Origin: JAOPZW01 sp963803375
GTDB lineage: Bacteria; Actinomycetota; Thermoleophilia; Solirubrobacterales; Solirubrobacteraceae
NCBI GenBank assembly: GCA_963803375.1
Contig: CAWDMB010000012.1
Coordinates: 177,278-241,277 of the forward strand
Direction: 5' to 3'
Length of the DNA: 64,000 bases
Shown: in pieces, positions 17,624 to 26,673 of the stretch
Numbering within the stretch: the first letter of the stretch is position 1
How the letters are laid out: every line of letters begins with the position of its first letter
Position numbers and translations under genes: made by a program
The notes under the pieces: generated by a model
Database searches by the model: none
Told to the model about the DNA's origin: nothing
The model's input: only the letters and a program-made list of their open reading frames with translations

Positions 17624-19708
17624 GTGAGCACCCCGCCGCAGCGCCGGACCAGGCCGATCCTCCGCATCGTCGTCGTCTGGGTCCTCAGTGCCGGGACGCT
17701 GCTGCTCGCGAGCGCGCTGCTCGCCGACGTGCAGGTCGAGGACATCCGCGCCGCGCTCGGCGCGGCCGCGCTCATCGGGCTCGTCAACGGGCTGCTGTGG
17801 CCGCTGGCGATCCGGCTGCTGCTGCCGATCACGGTCCTGACCCTCGGCCTCGGATCGCTCGTCCTCAACGGCGCCGTCGTGCTCCTCGTCAGCGCGCTCG
17901 ACGCCGGGCTCGACGTCACGACGCTGTGGGCGGGGATCCTCGTCGCCTTCGCCGTCACCGTCGTCACCACGGCCGCCGCATCGCTGTTGGCCATCGATGA
18001 CGACCAGCCCTACTTCCGCAACGTCGTCAAGCGGCGCGCCCGGCGCTCCGCCGGAGCGATCCAGAGCGACGTCCCGGGGCTTCTGCTGCTCGAGATCGAC
18101 GGCCTCGCCCACGCCGTCCTCACGCGCGCCCTGCGCGACGGCAACGCCCCCACGCTCGCGAGCTGGCTGCGCGAGGGGACCCACGAGCTGGTCCGCTGGG
18201 AGACCGACTGGTCGTCGCAGACCGGGGCGTGCCAGGCCGGGATCCTGCACGGCGACAACGACGACATGCCCGCGTTCCGGTGGTGGGAGAAGGACCGCAA
18301 CGCCGCGATCGTCACCAACCACCCGCGCGACGCGATGGAGCTCGAGCGCCGCCACTCGAACGGGCGCGGGCTGCTCTTCGCCGACGGGGCGAGCCGGGCC
18401 AACATCCTCTCGGGCGACGCGCCATACAGCCTGCTGACGATGAGCACGGTCATGCAGCGCGACCGCCCGGGCCGCATCGGCCAGGACTACTTCGCCTACT
18501 TCGCCAACCCCTACAACGTCACGCGCACGCTCGCGCTCGTCCTGCGCGAGGTGGCGAGCGAGCTGTGGAGCGCCGCGCAGCAGCGACGCCTCGACATCCG
18601 CCCGCGGATCCACCGCAGCGCGAGCTACGCGGTCATGCGCGCGTGGGCGACGGTCATCCAGCGCGACCTGCAGGTCGAGGCGGTCATCGCCGACCTCTAC
18701 GCCGGGCGCCCGGTCACCTACACGACGTTCCTGGCCTACGACGAGGTGGCCCACCACTCCGGGATCGAGCGCCCCGAGACGCTCGTGACGCTGCGGCGCG
18801 TCGATCGCCAGATCCGCCGGATCGCGGCGGCCGCCGCCGACGCCCCGCGCCCGTACCGGCTCGTGGTGCTCTCCGATCACGGGCAGTCGCAGGGCGCGAC
18901 GTTCCTGGACCGCTACGGGATCACCCTCGAAGCGCTCGTCCGCGAGGCGACCGACGCCGGCAGCATGTCGGCCGACGGCCACCCCGACGAGGCGCTCGGC
19001 TACCTGGGCGCGTCGCTGACCGAGGCCTCGGGGGGCGGTTCGGCGCCTGCGCGAGCGATCCGCCGGCTGACCCGACGCCGCACGGTCGCCGGCGCGGTGC
19101 AGCTCGGGGCCGGCGACGGCGCCGGGGCGTCGCCGTCGCCGGCGGGCGAGGCGCCCGAGCTCGTCGTGATGGCCTCGGGCTGTCTCGGGCTCGTGTCGTT
19201 CCCGCGCGAACCCGGCCGCGTCACGCTCGAGCGCCTCGACGAGCGCTATCCGCGCGTGCTCGCGACGCTGCGCCGGCACCCGGGGATCGGGTTCGTGCTC
19301 GTGCGCTCGGCCGAGCACGGCGCGGTGGTGCTCGGGCCGCGCGGCACTCATCTCCTCGACGAGGGCCGCGTCGAGGGCGAGGATCCGCTCGCGCCGTTCG
19401 GTCCCCGCGCCGCGCGCCACGTCAGCCGCACCGACGGCTTCCCCCATTGCCCCGACCTCGTCGTCAACAGCACGTATTGGCCGCACCTCGACGAGGTCGC
19501 GGCCTTCGAGGAGCTCGTCGGCTCGCACGGCGGCATGGGCGGCACCCAGTCGTTCCCGTTCCTGCTGCACCCGGCCGACCTCGAGGCGCCGGCCGCGGAG
19601 CTCGTCGGGGCCGAGGCGGTTCACCGTCACCTCCGACGCTGGCTCGTGGGCCTCGGCCACGAGCAGTACGCCGACGCCGTCGCTAGCCCCGGCGCAGCAG
19701 GTGGCTGA
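17624..19708 (+). CDS. Holin-like membrane domain fused to alkaline-phosphatase-superfamily phosphodiesterase
   Basis: A 694-residue protein with two parts. Residues about 10-125 form four membrane helices resembling the phage holin family 4 (Mvin/DUF360-like) module, including VNGLLWPLAIRLLLPITVLTLG. From about 150 onward it looks like a type I phosphodiesterase/nucleotide pyrophosphatase: LLLLEIDGLAHAVL with the first metal aspartate, then WSSQTGACQAG where the family nucleophile threonine/serine lies, AYDEVAHHSG and VVLSDHGQSQG for the remaining metal ligands, and SHGGMGG near the end. The fusion implies a membrane-anchored phosphoesterase. GTG start. Its last 26 bp overlap the convergent gene at 19683. 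Confidence 0.85.
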   Translation: MSTPPQRRTRPILRIVVVWVLSAGTLLLASALLADVQVEDIRAALGAAALIGLVNGLLWPLAIRLLLPITVLTLGLGSLVLNGAVVLLVSALDAGLDVTTLWAGILVAFAVTVVTTAAASLLAIDDDQPYFRNVVKRRARRSAGAIQSDVPGLLLLEIDGLAHAVLTRALRDGNAPTLASWLREGTHELVRWETDWSSQTGACQAGILHGDNDDMPAFRWWEKDRNAAIVTNHPRDAMELERRHSNGRGLLFADGASRANILSGDAPYSLLTMSTVMQRDRPGRIGQDYFAYFANPYNVTRTLALVLREVASELWSAAQQRRLDIRPRIHRSASYAVMRAWATVIQRDLQVEAVIADLYAGRPVTYTTFLAYDEVAHHSGIERPETLVTLRRVDRQIRRIAAAAADAPRPYRLVVLSDHGQSQGATFLDRYGITLEALVREATDAGSMSADGHPDEALGYLGASLTEASGGGSAPARAIRRLTRRRTVAGAVQLGAGDGAGASPSPAGEAPELVVMASGCLGLVSFPREPGRVTLERLDERYPRVLATLRRHPGIGFVLVRSAEHGAVVLGPRGTHLLDEGRVEGEDPLAPFGPRAARHVSRTDGFPHCPDLVVNSTYWPHLDEVAAFEELVGSHGGMGGTQSFPFLLHPADLEAPAAELVGAEAVHRHLRRWLVGLGHEQYADAVASPGAAGG

Positions 19709-20330
19709 GCGCCGCGAACGGGCCCAGCTCGTCCATCGCGACCGCCGCGCTGCCCTCCGCGGTCACGCTCCGCGCGTCGGGTGCCTCCGCCCGGATCCGG
19801 CTCGCGAGCGCGCTCGCGTCGTCCTCGGTCGCTACCGGGACGACGACGTAGCGCGAGCGCCGGACCACCGTCATGCCCTCGCCCTCGAGGCGCGCCGCCA
19901 GGGCCTCGGCGTCCTCGGCGCCGGCGAGCTCGACGCGCACCTCCCACTCGGCGAACCCGCGCTGGCGGCTCTCCGCCTCCTCGTCGGCGTCGCGGGTCGC
20001 GCGCTCGGCCGCGTGCTCGGCCGGGGTGCGGGGCAGGGTCGCGTCGGCAGGCTCCCAGAGCTCGGCCTCGGGATGCCAGCGGGTCACGGTCGCGCTCGCC
20101 CGGAGGTTGCGCGCCGCCGCGAGCTCGCTCAGGACCCGCTCGGCCTCGCGGGCCTGCGCCTCGGTCTCGGCGTAGGCGAACAGGCGGTCCGCGTCGACGG
20201 TCACGTGCGTGCCCTCGCCGAGCCGGTCGCGCGCATCGCGCGCCAGCCTGTGCTCGCGGAACCCGTCGAGCAGGTGCTGCAGGCCTCCGTGCCCCTCGAC
20301 GTCGAGCTCCACCCGCCAGTCGTCGCCCAT
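19683..20330 (-). CDS. Hypothetical protein with two alpha/beta repeat domains
   Basis: A 215-residue acidic protein. It appears to contain two short alpha/beta (ferredoxin-like) modules, one at the N-terminus (WRVELDVEG ... THVTVDADRLFAYAET) and one after a charged linker (EWEVRVELAG ... VVRRSRYVVVPVATEDDASALASRI), joined by a Glu/Arg-rich helix. No family is recognised, although paired domains of this type occur in conserved actinobacterial hypothetical proteins. ATG 20330 is the start. The longer upstream frame runs antisense to nothing recognisable and was not used. The 3' end overlaps the phosphodiesterase gene tail to tail. Confidence 0.7.
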   Translation of the reverse strand: MGDDWRVELDVEGHGGLQHLLDGFREHRLARDARDRLGEGTHVTVDADRLFAYAETEAQAREAERVLSELAAARNLRASATVTRWHPEAELWEPADATLPRTPAEHAAERATRDADEEAESRQRGFAEWEVRVELAGAEDAEALAARLEGEGMTVVRRSRYVVVPVATEDDASALASRIRAEAPDARSVTAEGSAAVAMDELGPFAALSHLLRRG

Positions 20331-20410
20331 ATCGCGAGTCTCGCACCTCAGCTGGCGGGAGCGCGCCGCGCCGTCGGGAGGCGGTCCGGCCGTCGCCCGC
20401 ATCAACGCGA

Positions 20411-20767
20411 TCAGCGTATGTGCCACCGCGCGCCGGCGCGGGCGTCCGACAGGGCCGTGAGCGTCGACGGGCGCAGCTCGCGCTTGCTCATCACGGCGGG
20501 TGCGTCCACGCCCGACGGGTCCGAGGAGACGAGCACCACCGCCCTCGCGCCGCCGGCGTCCCGGATCCGGCGCGCGGCCTCGCGGCCGCCCATGCCCGGC
20601 ATGCGGACGTCCATGAGCACGAGGTCGGGCCCCAGCGCCGCCGCCAGCTCGACCCCCTCCTCCCCGGAGGTCGCCTCCCCGATGCACTCGAAGCCGGGCG
20701 TTGCCTCGATCACCTGACGCGCGACGGCGAGGAACACGGGCTGGTCGTCGACGACGAGCACGCTCAC
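20411..20767 (-). CDS. Single-domain response regulator receiver
   Basis: A stand-alone receiver of 118 residues with no output domain: VLVVDDQPVF with the acidic pair, DLVLMDVRMPGMGG with the phosphoacceptor aspartate, and VLVSSD for the conserved serine. The usual lysine-containing beta-5 stretch appears as MSKREL. GTG 20767 is chosen because it places the start directly before the first receiver strand; the frame is open to 20869, but that extension looks non-coding. It is divergent from a MalT-like LuxR regulator. Lone receivers typically act as phosphate relays or protein-interaction switches. Confidence 0.82.
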   Translation of the reverse strand: MSVLVVDDQPVFLAVARQVIEATPGFECIGEATSGEEGVELAAALGPDLVLMDVRMPGMGGREAARRIRDAGGARAVVLVSSDPSGVDAPAVMSKRELRPSTLTALSDARAGARWHIR

Positions 20768-21111
20768 GGACGACGGTTGAGATGGAGGTTCCGCGAAGGC
20801 CACGACGCTCCGGGGACGGCAAGCCGACAGATGGTCACGAGCCTCGGTCCCCGGCACCACACTGCCCACATGCCAAATGTTGGAGACCTGTTACCCCCCC
20901 GGGCCGGGGGGCCAGCGTCCCCCATCACCGCGTCCGCATCGTGGTCGCCGTCGCGCTCGGTCTCGACGCCGCGACGATCGCCGGCCGGCGGCACCTGCGC
21001 GCGTGAGCGCCCACGCGTGCGCGCATGCGTGCGCGCCGCGGCGAACACGGAGGCCTGCGCCCTTGCCGGGCCTGGCGCGCGGCGGCGATGTTGACCCAGG
21101 TTCCGGCCACC
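20768..21111. other. Divergent intergenic region with hairpin and alternating tract
   Basis: 344 bp between the receiver gene and the MalT-like regulator. It contains a C6/G6 inverted repeat (20895-20911: CCCCCC, a 5-base loop, GGGGGG) and a strictly alternating pyrimidine/purine tract of 25 bases at 21012-21036 (CACGCGTGCG... to ...TGCGCGC). No clear -35/-10 pair can be named, and no copy of the 19-bp inverted repeat is present. In-frame starts of the regulator at 21025 and 21088 lie inside this stretch. Confidence 0.5.
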
Positions 21112-23217
21112 ATGAGCTCTCCAGTCCTCGTGTCCCCGCGCACGTCGGTCCGCCCCGCGGCCGGCGCGCTCGTCGAGCGCCCCCGCCTCGTGCGCACGCT
21201 CATGGAGGCGCACGACGTCCCGCTCGTCGTGGTCTCGGCGCCGGCCGGGTACGGCAAGACCACGGCGCTGCTCGAATGGGCCGCGCACGACCCGCGTCCG
21301 TTCGCCTGGGTCGCGCTGCGACCCGAGGACGACGACCCCCGCAGCCTCGTTGCGGCGATCGCGCGGGCGACCCGGAGGCGGCCGGGGCGCGACGAGGGCC
21401 GCGGTGGCGTGCTCGTCATCGACGACGTCCACCACCTGCGCTCGGGCGAGGCGATCGGCGCCCTGGAGGCGATCGCCGGGCGCCCGCCGCTCGGCGCCCA
21501 GGTCGTGCTCGCCTCCCGCCGGGAGCCGCCGCTGCGCCTGGGCCGCCTGCGCGGCCATCGCGCGCTGGTCGAGCTGACGGCGCGCGATCTCGTCATGACC
21601 CGCGCCGAAGCCTCCGAGCTGATCGAGCTCGCCGGCGTGCACGTCGAGGCCGCGGAGCTCGATGCGCTGGTGCGGGGCACGGAGGGCTGGCCGGCCGGCC
21701 TCTACCTCGCGGCGCTGTGCGTGCGCGACCGCCCCGGGCCCGAGGCGATCGCGGGCTTCGGCGGCGACGACCGCCTCGTGGCGGACTACCTCGACGACGC
21801 CGTGCTCGCGGACCTGCCGCCCGAGCACGTCGAGTTCCTCGAGCGCACGGCGGTCCTCGAACGGCTCACGGGCCCGCTCTGCGATGCGGTCCTCGAACGC
21901 GAGGGGTCCGGCGACGTGCTGCGCGACCTCGCTCGGGCGAACGTGCTGCTCGTGCCGCTCGACCGGACCGACACGTGGTACCGCTTCCACCGCCTGCTCG
22001 CGCAGATGCTCCGCGCGGAGCTGCGCCGGCGCGATCCCGACCTCGCGGCCCAGCTGCACCGCCGTGCGAGCCGCTGGCACGTGCGCCACGACGACGTCGA
22101 CGCCGCCATCCGCCACGCCGTCGCGGCCGGCGATGCTCCGGGCGCGGGCGAGCTGATCTGGGGTTCCGCGCTGCGCTACCTGCCCCACGGTCGCACGGCA
22201 ACGGTCCGGCACTGGCTGGACCGGTTCAGCGCCCGCCAGCTCGGCGACTGCCCGTCGCTCGCGCTGGCGGCCGCCCACAGTCACCTGTCCAGCGGAGAGC
22301 GCGATCTCGCCGAGCACTGGACCGACGCGGCGGCGCGCGGGGCGCGCGCGGCGCCCGGCGTACAAGCCGGCGTCGCGACGATGCAGGCGGCGATCGCGCG
22401 CGACGGGATTGCGCAGATGCGCGACGACGCCGGACGCGCATACGCGCTGGCGCCCGACGACAGCCCCTGGCGCGCCCTCGCCTGCCAGCTCGAGGGGACG
22501 GCACGCCACCTGCTGGGCGACCGCGACCACGCACGGCGACCGCTCGAGGAGGGCGGTCGCCGTGGCATCGTGGCGGCGCCGAGCGTCGGCGCGCTGTGCC
22601 TCGCCCAGCTCGCCCTGCTGGCGCTCGACGGCGACGACCGGGTGCGCGCCGCCGACCTCGCAGCGCGGGCGCGCGCCCAGGTCGAGCGCTTCGGCCTCGT
22701 CGAGCTGCCGACCGCCAGCCTCGTGCTCGCCGCCTCCGCGGTCGCGAACGCGCCGTCGGGGAGGCTCGAGTCCGTGCAGCGCGATGCCGCCGACGCCGCG
22801 GCGCTCCTCGGCCGTCTCGCCGACTTCGCGCCGTGGTACCTCGCGGAGGTGCGGATCGTGCTCGCGCGCGTCGCGGTGCGGCTGAGCAACGTCGTCGACG
22901 CGCGCGCCTTGCTCGAGGACGCCGGACAGGGGGTCGGCGCGACGCCCGACGCGCCCGTGCTGCACGAGTGGCTCAAGGCGGCGTGGGCTCAGGTCGACGG
23001 GTTCTCCCGCTCGGCGCCCTCGTCGCTTACGCTTGCCGAGCTGCGGATCCTGCGCATGCTGCCCACGCATCTCTCGTTTCGCGAGATGGCGAGCCGGCTC
23101 TACGTCTCTCCCAACACGGTCAAGACGCAGGCCCAGGCCGTCTACCGCAAGCTCGACGCCTGCTCGCGATCGGAGGCGGTCGCCCGCGCCGGCGTCCTCG
23201 GCCTGCTCGACTCCTAG
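21112..23217 (+). CDS. MalT/LAL-type LuxR transcriptional regulator
   Basis: A regulator of about 701 residues. The N-terminal NTPase has the P-loop APAGYGKTT (43-51) and the Walker B stretch LVIDDVHHLRS. A long helical middle region, presumably TPR-like, follows, and the protein ends in a LuxR-type helix-turn-helix (LTLAELRILRML ... MASRLYVSPNTVKTQAQAVYRKL). MalT-type ATPases are usually activated by a small ligand and bind DNA as oligomers. ATG 21112 is the start nearest the conserved part; 21088 and GTG/ATG codons further up are alternatives. It is flanked by a lone receiver and a histidine kinase, forming a signalling cluster. Confidence 0.88.
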   Translation: MSSPVLVSPRTSVRPAAGALVERPRLVRTLMEAHDVPLVVVSAPAGYGKTTALLEWAAHDPRPFAWVALRPEDDDPRSLVAAIARATRRRPGRDEGRGGVLVIDDVHHLRSGEAIGALEAIAGRPPLGAQVVLASRREPPLRLGRLRGHRALVELTARDLVMTRAEASELIELAGVHVEAAELDALVRGTEGWPAGLYLAALCVRDRPGPEAIAGFGGDDRLVADYLDDAVLADLPPEHVEFLERTAVLERLTGPLCDAVLEREGSGDVLRDLARANVLLVPLDRTDTWYRFHRLLAQMLRAELRRRDPDLAAQLHRRASRWHVRHDDVDAAIRHAVAAGDAPGAGELIWGSALRYLPHGRTATVRHWLDRFSARQLGDCPSLALAAAHSHLSSGERDLAEHWTDAAARGARAAPGVQAGVATMQAAIARDGIAQMRDDAGRAYALAPDDSPWRALACQLEGTARHLLGDRDHARRPLEEGGRRGIVAAPSVGALCLAQLALLALDGDDRVRAADLAARARAQVERFGLVELPTASLVLAASAVANAPSGRLESVQRDAADAAALLGRLADFAPWYLAEVRIVLARVAVRLSNVVDARALLEDAGQGVGATPDAPVLHEWLKAAWAQVDGFSRSAPSSLTLAELRILRMLPTHLSFREMASRLYVSPNTVKTQAQAVYRKLDACSRSEAVARAGVLGLLDS

Positions 23218-23271
23218 ACGGTGGACGCCACGGCTGCGAGCCCGCGGCCTGCGCCGCGCCAGGTCGCGGCA

Positions 23272-25104
23272 TCAATCGGCGAGAGCGTGGGGAGCCGGGA
23301 CGATCCCGGTGACGCGCGTGCCGCGTCCGGGCGCCGTGGACACGTCGAGCCGGCCGCCCACCGCCTCGATGCGGTCGCGCATGTTGACGAGGCCGTGGCC
23401 GGCGCCGTTCGCGCTCGGCGCGAACCCGGGGCCGTCGTCGCGAACCTCGAAGCGCAGAGCCTCCCGCAGGTCGAGTGTGACCCGCACGGCGCTGCAGCGC
23501 GACGCGTGCTTGGCCGCGTTCTGGAGCGCCTCGAGACAGCAGAAGTAGACGGCGGCCTCGAGCTCCGGCGCGGGCGAGCCGCCGCCCACGACGCGGACGC
23601 TGGTCGGGACCGGCGAGCGCAGCGCGGCGGCGCGCAGGGCGTCGGCCAGACCCAGGTCCGCGAGGACGGCCGGGTAGACCTGCGACGCGAGCGACCGCAC
23701 CTCGTCGAGCGTGTCGGTCACCTCGGCGCCGAGCTCGTCCAGCATCGCCCGAGCTCTGGCGGGGTCCTCGTCCATCAGCTGTCCCGCCAGCTCGAGCCTG
23801 ATGCCGAGGGCCACGAGCCGCTGCTGCGCCCCGTCGTGCAGATCGCGCTCGATCCGCCGCCGCTCCTCGTCGGCGGCGGCCTGGATGCGCGCGCGCGAGT
23901 CGGCCAGCTCGCGCAGGGAACGGTCGACGTCGGCCGCCAGGCGCCGGTTCTCGTACCCGACGAGCGCATACGCGCCGACGGCGCCGACGAACGCGCGCTG
24001 CCCGTCGAGCGCGGGATCGTGGACGATCGTCGCGAGGTGCCCGTCGCCGTCGCGGATCTCCGTCCAGGACCGGCCCGGTCGGGCGGCGGGCGGCAGCACG
24101 GGCGCACCCTCCGCGTCGACCCAGCGGCTGGGGCCGCGCGCGCTCCAGAACGCGAGCTCCACGGTCGGGTCGCCGAGCGCGCGCGCGACGATCTCGGGCA
24201 GCTGCAGGGGCCGCGCATCGGCGCGCACGCCGAGAGCGAGGCGCTCGACCGCGCCGGCGACGTGCAGGCGCCAGCCGAGCACGCCCACGAGGAACCCCAG
24301 GGACAGCAGCGGAAGCCCCGCGTCGAGCACGAGGATCGCGACCCCGACCGCGGGCGACTCCGGATCGGTCCGCCGGATGGCCACGCCGATCGCCAGGGCG
24401 AGCGTCGACGCGATGGCGCCCGCGAGCACCGGCGCCAACGTCCGTCGCGTCAGCGCGGTGGCGGTTGCGACGCGGTAGGCCAGGCGCGCCGGGATCGCGA
24501 GCAGCAGCGTGACCGTGAGCGCTTCACGAACCGGCACCACGACGGCGTCGATCCACCCCGGCTGCGACGCGGCGACCATGAAGGCGTTGTGCGGGCAGCC
24601 GGCGCGACAGGCGGTCCACTGGGTGGGCAGCGGGAACTGCTCGACCAGGAGCGCCGTCGGGAGGTACAGGGCGGACACCAGCCCCAGCGCCGCGACGACC
24701 AGCGCCCGATCGATCACGCTCGGGAGACGGCCCGCCGGGAACGAGAGCACGAGGGCGATGAGCGCGACCACGACGAGCCACTCGGTGACACGGCCGACGC
24801 TGTAGAGCAGCTCGTCGTCGGAGGCCGCCAGCGTCGGGAGGAACGACGCCAGCCCGACGGCGACGAGCAGCCGGCCGAACCGGGCGTGCACCCGCTGGCG
24901 CCAGACGTACAGGCCCACCGCGACCGGGACGCCCACGCTCAGCCCCACGTTGAGGGCGCGCGGCACGTCGTCCGGGACGCTGCCCGAGAGCCCCGTGGCG
25001 ACGGCGGCGCCCGACAGCGTCAGGCCGAGCGCCGCGAGAGCGACTAGGCGCGGCGTGTCGAGCGCCTCGGGGTCCCGCCCGGGGTGTGCTGGAGAGCTCG
25101 TCAT
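23272..25104 (-). CDS. Membrane sensor histidine kinase, NarX/DesK (HisKA_3) type
   Basis: A 610-residue kinase. The first ~280 residues hold about eight membrane helices in two groups, separated by a short cysteine-containing loop (CRAGCPHN, 167-173). A GAF-like or linker region follows, then a coiled helix leading into the HisKA_3 dimerisation/phosphorylation site ERRRIERDLHDGAQQ (H423), and an ATPase domain with NAAKHA and the DDGPGF and GHGLVNMRDR glycine boxes. Kinases of this class phosphorylate NarL-type response regulators; none is adjacent, so regulators A and B at 10.7-12.1 kb are plausible partners. Shares a promoter region, with inverted-repeat copy 4, with zwf. Confidence 0.92.
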   Translation of the reverse strand: MTSSPAHPGRDPEALDTPRLVALAALGLTLSGAAVATGLSGSVPDDVPRALNVGLSVGVPVAVGLYVWRQRVHARFGRLLVAVGLASFLPTLAASDDELLYSVGRVTEWLVVVALIALVLSFPAGRLPSVIDRALVVAALGLVSALYLPTALLVEQFPLPTQWTACRAGCPHNAFMVAASQPGWIDAVVVPVREALTVTLLLAIPARLAYRVATATALTRRTLAPVLAGAIASTLALAIGVAIRRTDPESPAVGVAILVLDAGLPLLSLGFLVGVLGWRLHVAGAVERLALGVRADARPLQLPEIVARALGDPTVELAFWSARGPSRWVDAEGAPVLPPAARPGRSWTEIRDGDGHLATIVHDPALDGQRAFVGAVGAYALVGYENRRLAADVDRSLRELADSRARIQAAADEERRRIERDLHDGAQQRLVALGIRLELAGQLMDEDPARARAMLDELGAEVTDTLDEVRSLASQVYPAVLADLGLADALRAAALRSPVPTSVRVVGGGSPAPELEAAVYFCCLEALQNAAKHASRCSAVRVTLDLREALRFEVRDDGPGFAPSANGAGHGLVNMRDRIEAVGGRLDVSTAPGRGTRVTGIVPAPHALAD

Positions 25105-25196
25105 GCCGAACGGTCGACGCGGAACGGGCCGGAGCCCCACGTTCGGTCGATGCTCTCATACCGCGCCTCGTCGGGGGGGACGGTCTCGGCCGGGCG

Positions 25197-25215
25197 TTCA
25201 CCCCGATCGGATGAT
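25197..25215. promoter_or_regulatory. 19-bp inverted repeat, copy 4
   Basis: TTCACCC-CGATC-GGATGAT, one mismatch from the shared pattern RTCAYCC-N5-GGRTGAT. It lies 33 bp before the ATG of zwf and 92 bp before the divergent histidine kinase, so it may control the whole zwf to aldose-epimerase operon. Confidence 0.65.
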
Positions 25216-25248
25216 GACGCTCCCCGCGGCCGCGGACAGCATCGGACG

Positions 25249-26673
25249 ATGACCACGACCGTGACCACCGCCCTCAGCGCGCCTGCCGGCGCCCTGCGGC
25301 CGGCCGACGTCTTCGTCGCGTTCGGGATCACGGGCGACCTCGCCAAGGTGATGACGTTCCGGTCGCTGTACAGCCTCGAGCGCCGAGGCCTGCTGGACTG
25401 CCCGATCGTCGGCGTGGCGGTCGACGACTGGACGGCCGACGACCTGCGCGCCCACGCCCGCGCGGCCGTCGAGGCCGGCGGCGAGCTCGACCAGAGCGCG
25501 TTCGACCGCCTCGCGGCGCGCCTGTCCTACGTGCGCGGGGACTTCACACAGCCCGACACCTTCGAGCGGCTGGCGTCGGCGATCGGCGATGCGCAGTCGC
25601 CGGTGTTCTACCTCGAGATCCCACCGTTCCTCTTCGGCCGGGTGATCCAGGGCCTGGCCGAGGCGGGCCTGACCAAGAACGCGCGGGTCGTCGTCGAGAA
25701 GCCCTTTGGACACGACCTCAGCTCGGCCCGCGCGCTCGCCCACGAGATCCACCGTTACATCGACGAGTCGCAGCTCTACCGGATCGATCACTTCCTCGGG
25801 AAGATGGGGCTCGCCGAGATCCTCTACCTGCGGTTCGCCAACGCCCTCTTCGAGCCGGTGTGGAACCGCAACTTCGTCGCGGCGGTCGAGATCACGATGG
25901 CCGAGTCCTTCGGAGTGGAGGACCGCGGCCACTTCTACGACCCGGTCGGCGCGCTGCGCGACGTCGTCAAGAATCACCTGATGCAGGTGGTCGGCGCCGT
26001 CGCGATGGAGCCGCCCACGCTCGGCGACCCCTCGGCCCTGAAGGACGGCCTCGCCGCGCTCTTCCGCGCCATGCCCGAGGCGGACCCCGGCCACTACGTG
26101 CGCGGGCAGTACGACGGCTATCGCGAGATCGACGGCGTCGCCGCGGACTCGGCCACCGAGACCTACGCCGCGATGCGCCTGCTCGTCGACAACTGGCGCT
26201 GGTCGGGCGTGCCCTTCTTCATCCGCACGGGCAAGCACCTCCCGGTGACCCAGACCGAGGCGCGGCTGGTCTTCCGGCGCCCCCCGCGGCTCGGCTTCCA
26301 CCAGTCGACCCGGCGGCCGGAGCCCCCCCAGCTCGTGATCAAGCTCGACCCTGCGACGGGCGTCCAGCTGCTCGTCGAGGCCCAGCGGCGCGACGCGCGG
26401 GAGCCCGAGCAGATCCACCTCGACATGGAGTTCGCCGAGGAGGGGGGCGAGGGTCCCGCGCCGTACGAGGTGCTGCTGCACGCCGCCATGCAGGGCGACA
26501 GCGCGCGCTTCATCCGCCAGGACGGCGTGGAGGAGACGTGGCGCATCATGCAGCCGCTGCTCGACGACCCACCCCCGGTGCACCCCTACGCGAAGGGCTC
26601 CTGGGGTCCCGAGGCGGCGCTCGGGCTCGTCGCCGGCCAGGGCCGCTGGCACGGGCCGTGGGTGGCGTCGTGA
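25249..26673 (+). CDS. zwf: Glucose-6-phosphate 1-dehydrogenase
   Basis: A 474-residue NAD(P)-dependent enzyme that oxidises glucose 6-phosphate to 6-phosphogluconolactone, the entry of the oxidative pentose phosphate pathway. Seen: the dinucleotide-binding FGITGDLAK (25-33; more often FGASGDLA), EKPFGHDL, and the substrate-binding RIDHFLGK, where most relatives have RIDHYLGK, followed by RNFVAAVEITMAE. ATG 25249 is chosen, since the longer open frame upstream crosses the inverted-repeat site. It is the first gene of a six-cistron operon, overlapping the GH15 gene by 4 bases (GTGA). Confidence 0.94.
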   Translation: MTTTVTTALSAPAGALRPADVFVAFGITGDLAKVMTFRSLYSLERRGLLDCPIVGVAVDDWTADDLRAHARAAVEAGGELDQSAFDRLAARLSYVRGDFTQPDTFERLASAIGDAQSPVFYLEIPPFLFGRVIQGLAEAGLTKNARVVVEKPFGHDLSSARALAHEIHRYIDESQLYRIDHFLGKMGLAEILYLRFANALFEPVWNRNFVAAVEITMAESFGVEDRGHFYDPVGALRDVVKNHLMQVVGAVAMEPPTLGDPSALKDGLAALFRAMPEADPGHYVRGQYDGYREIDGVAADSATETYAAMRLLVDNWRWSGVPFFIRTGKHLPVTQTEARLVFRRPPRLGFHQSTRRPEPPQLVIKLDPATGVQLLVEAQRRDAREPEQIHLDMEFAEEGGEGPAPYEVLLHAAMQGDSARFIRQDGVEETWRIMQPLLDDPPPVHPYAKGSWGPEAALGLVAGQGRWHGPWVAS

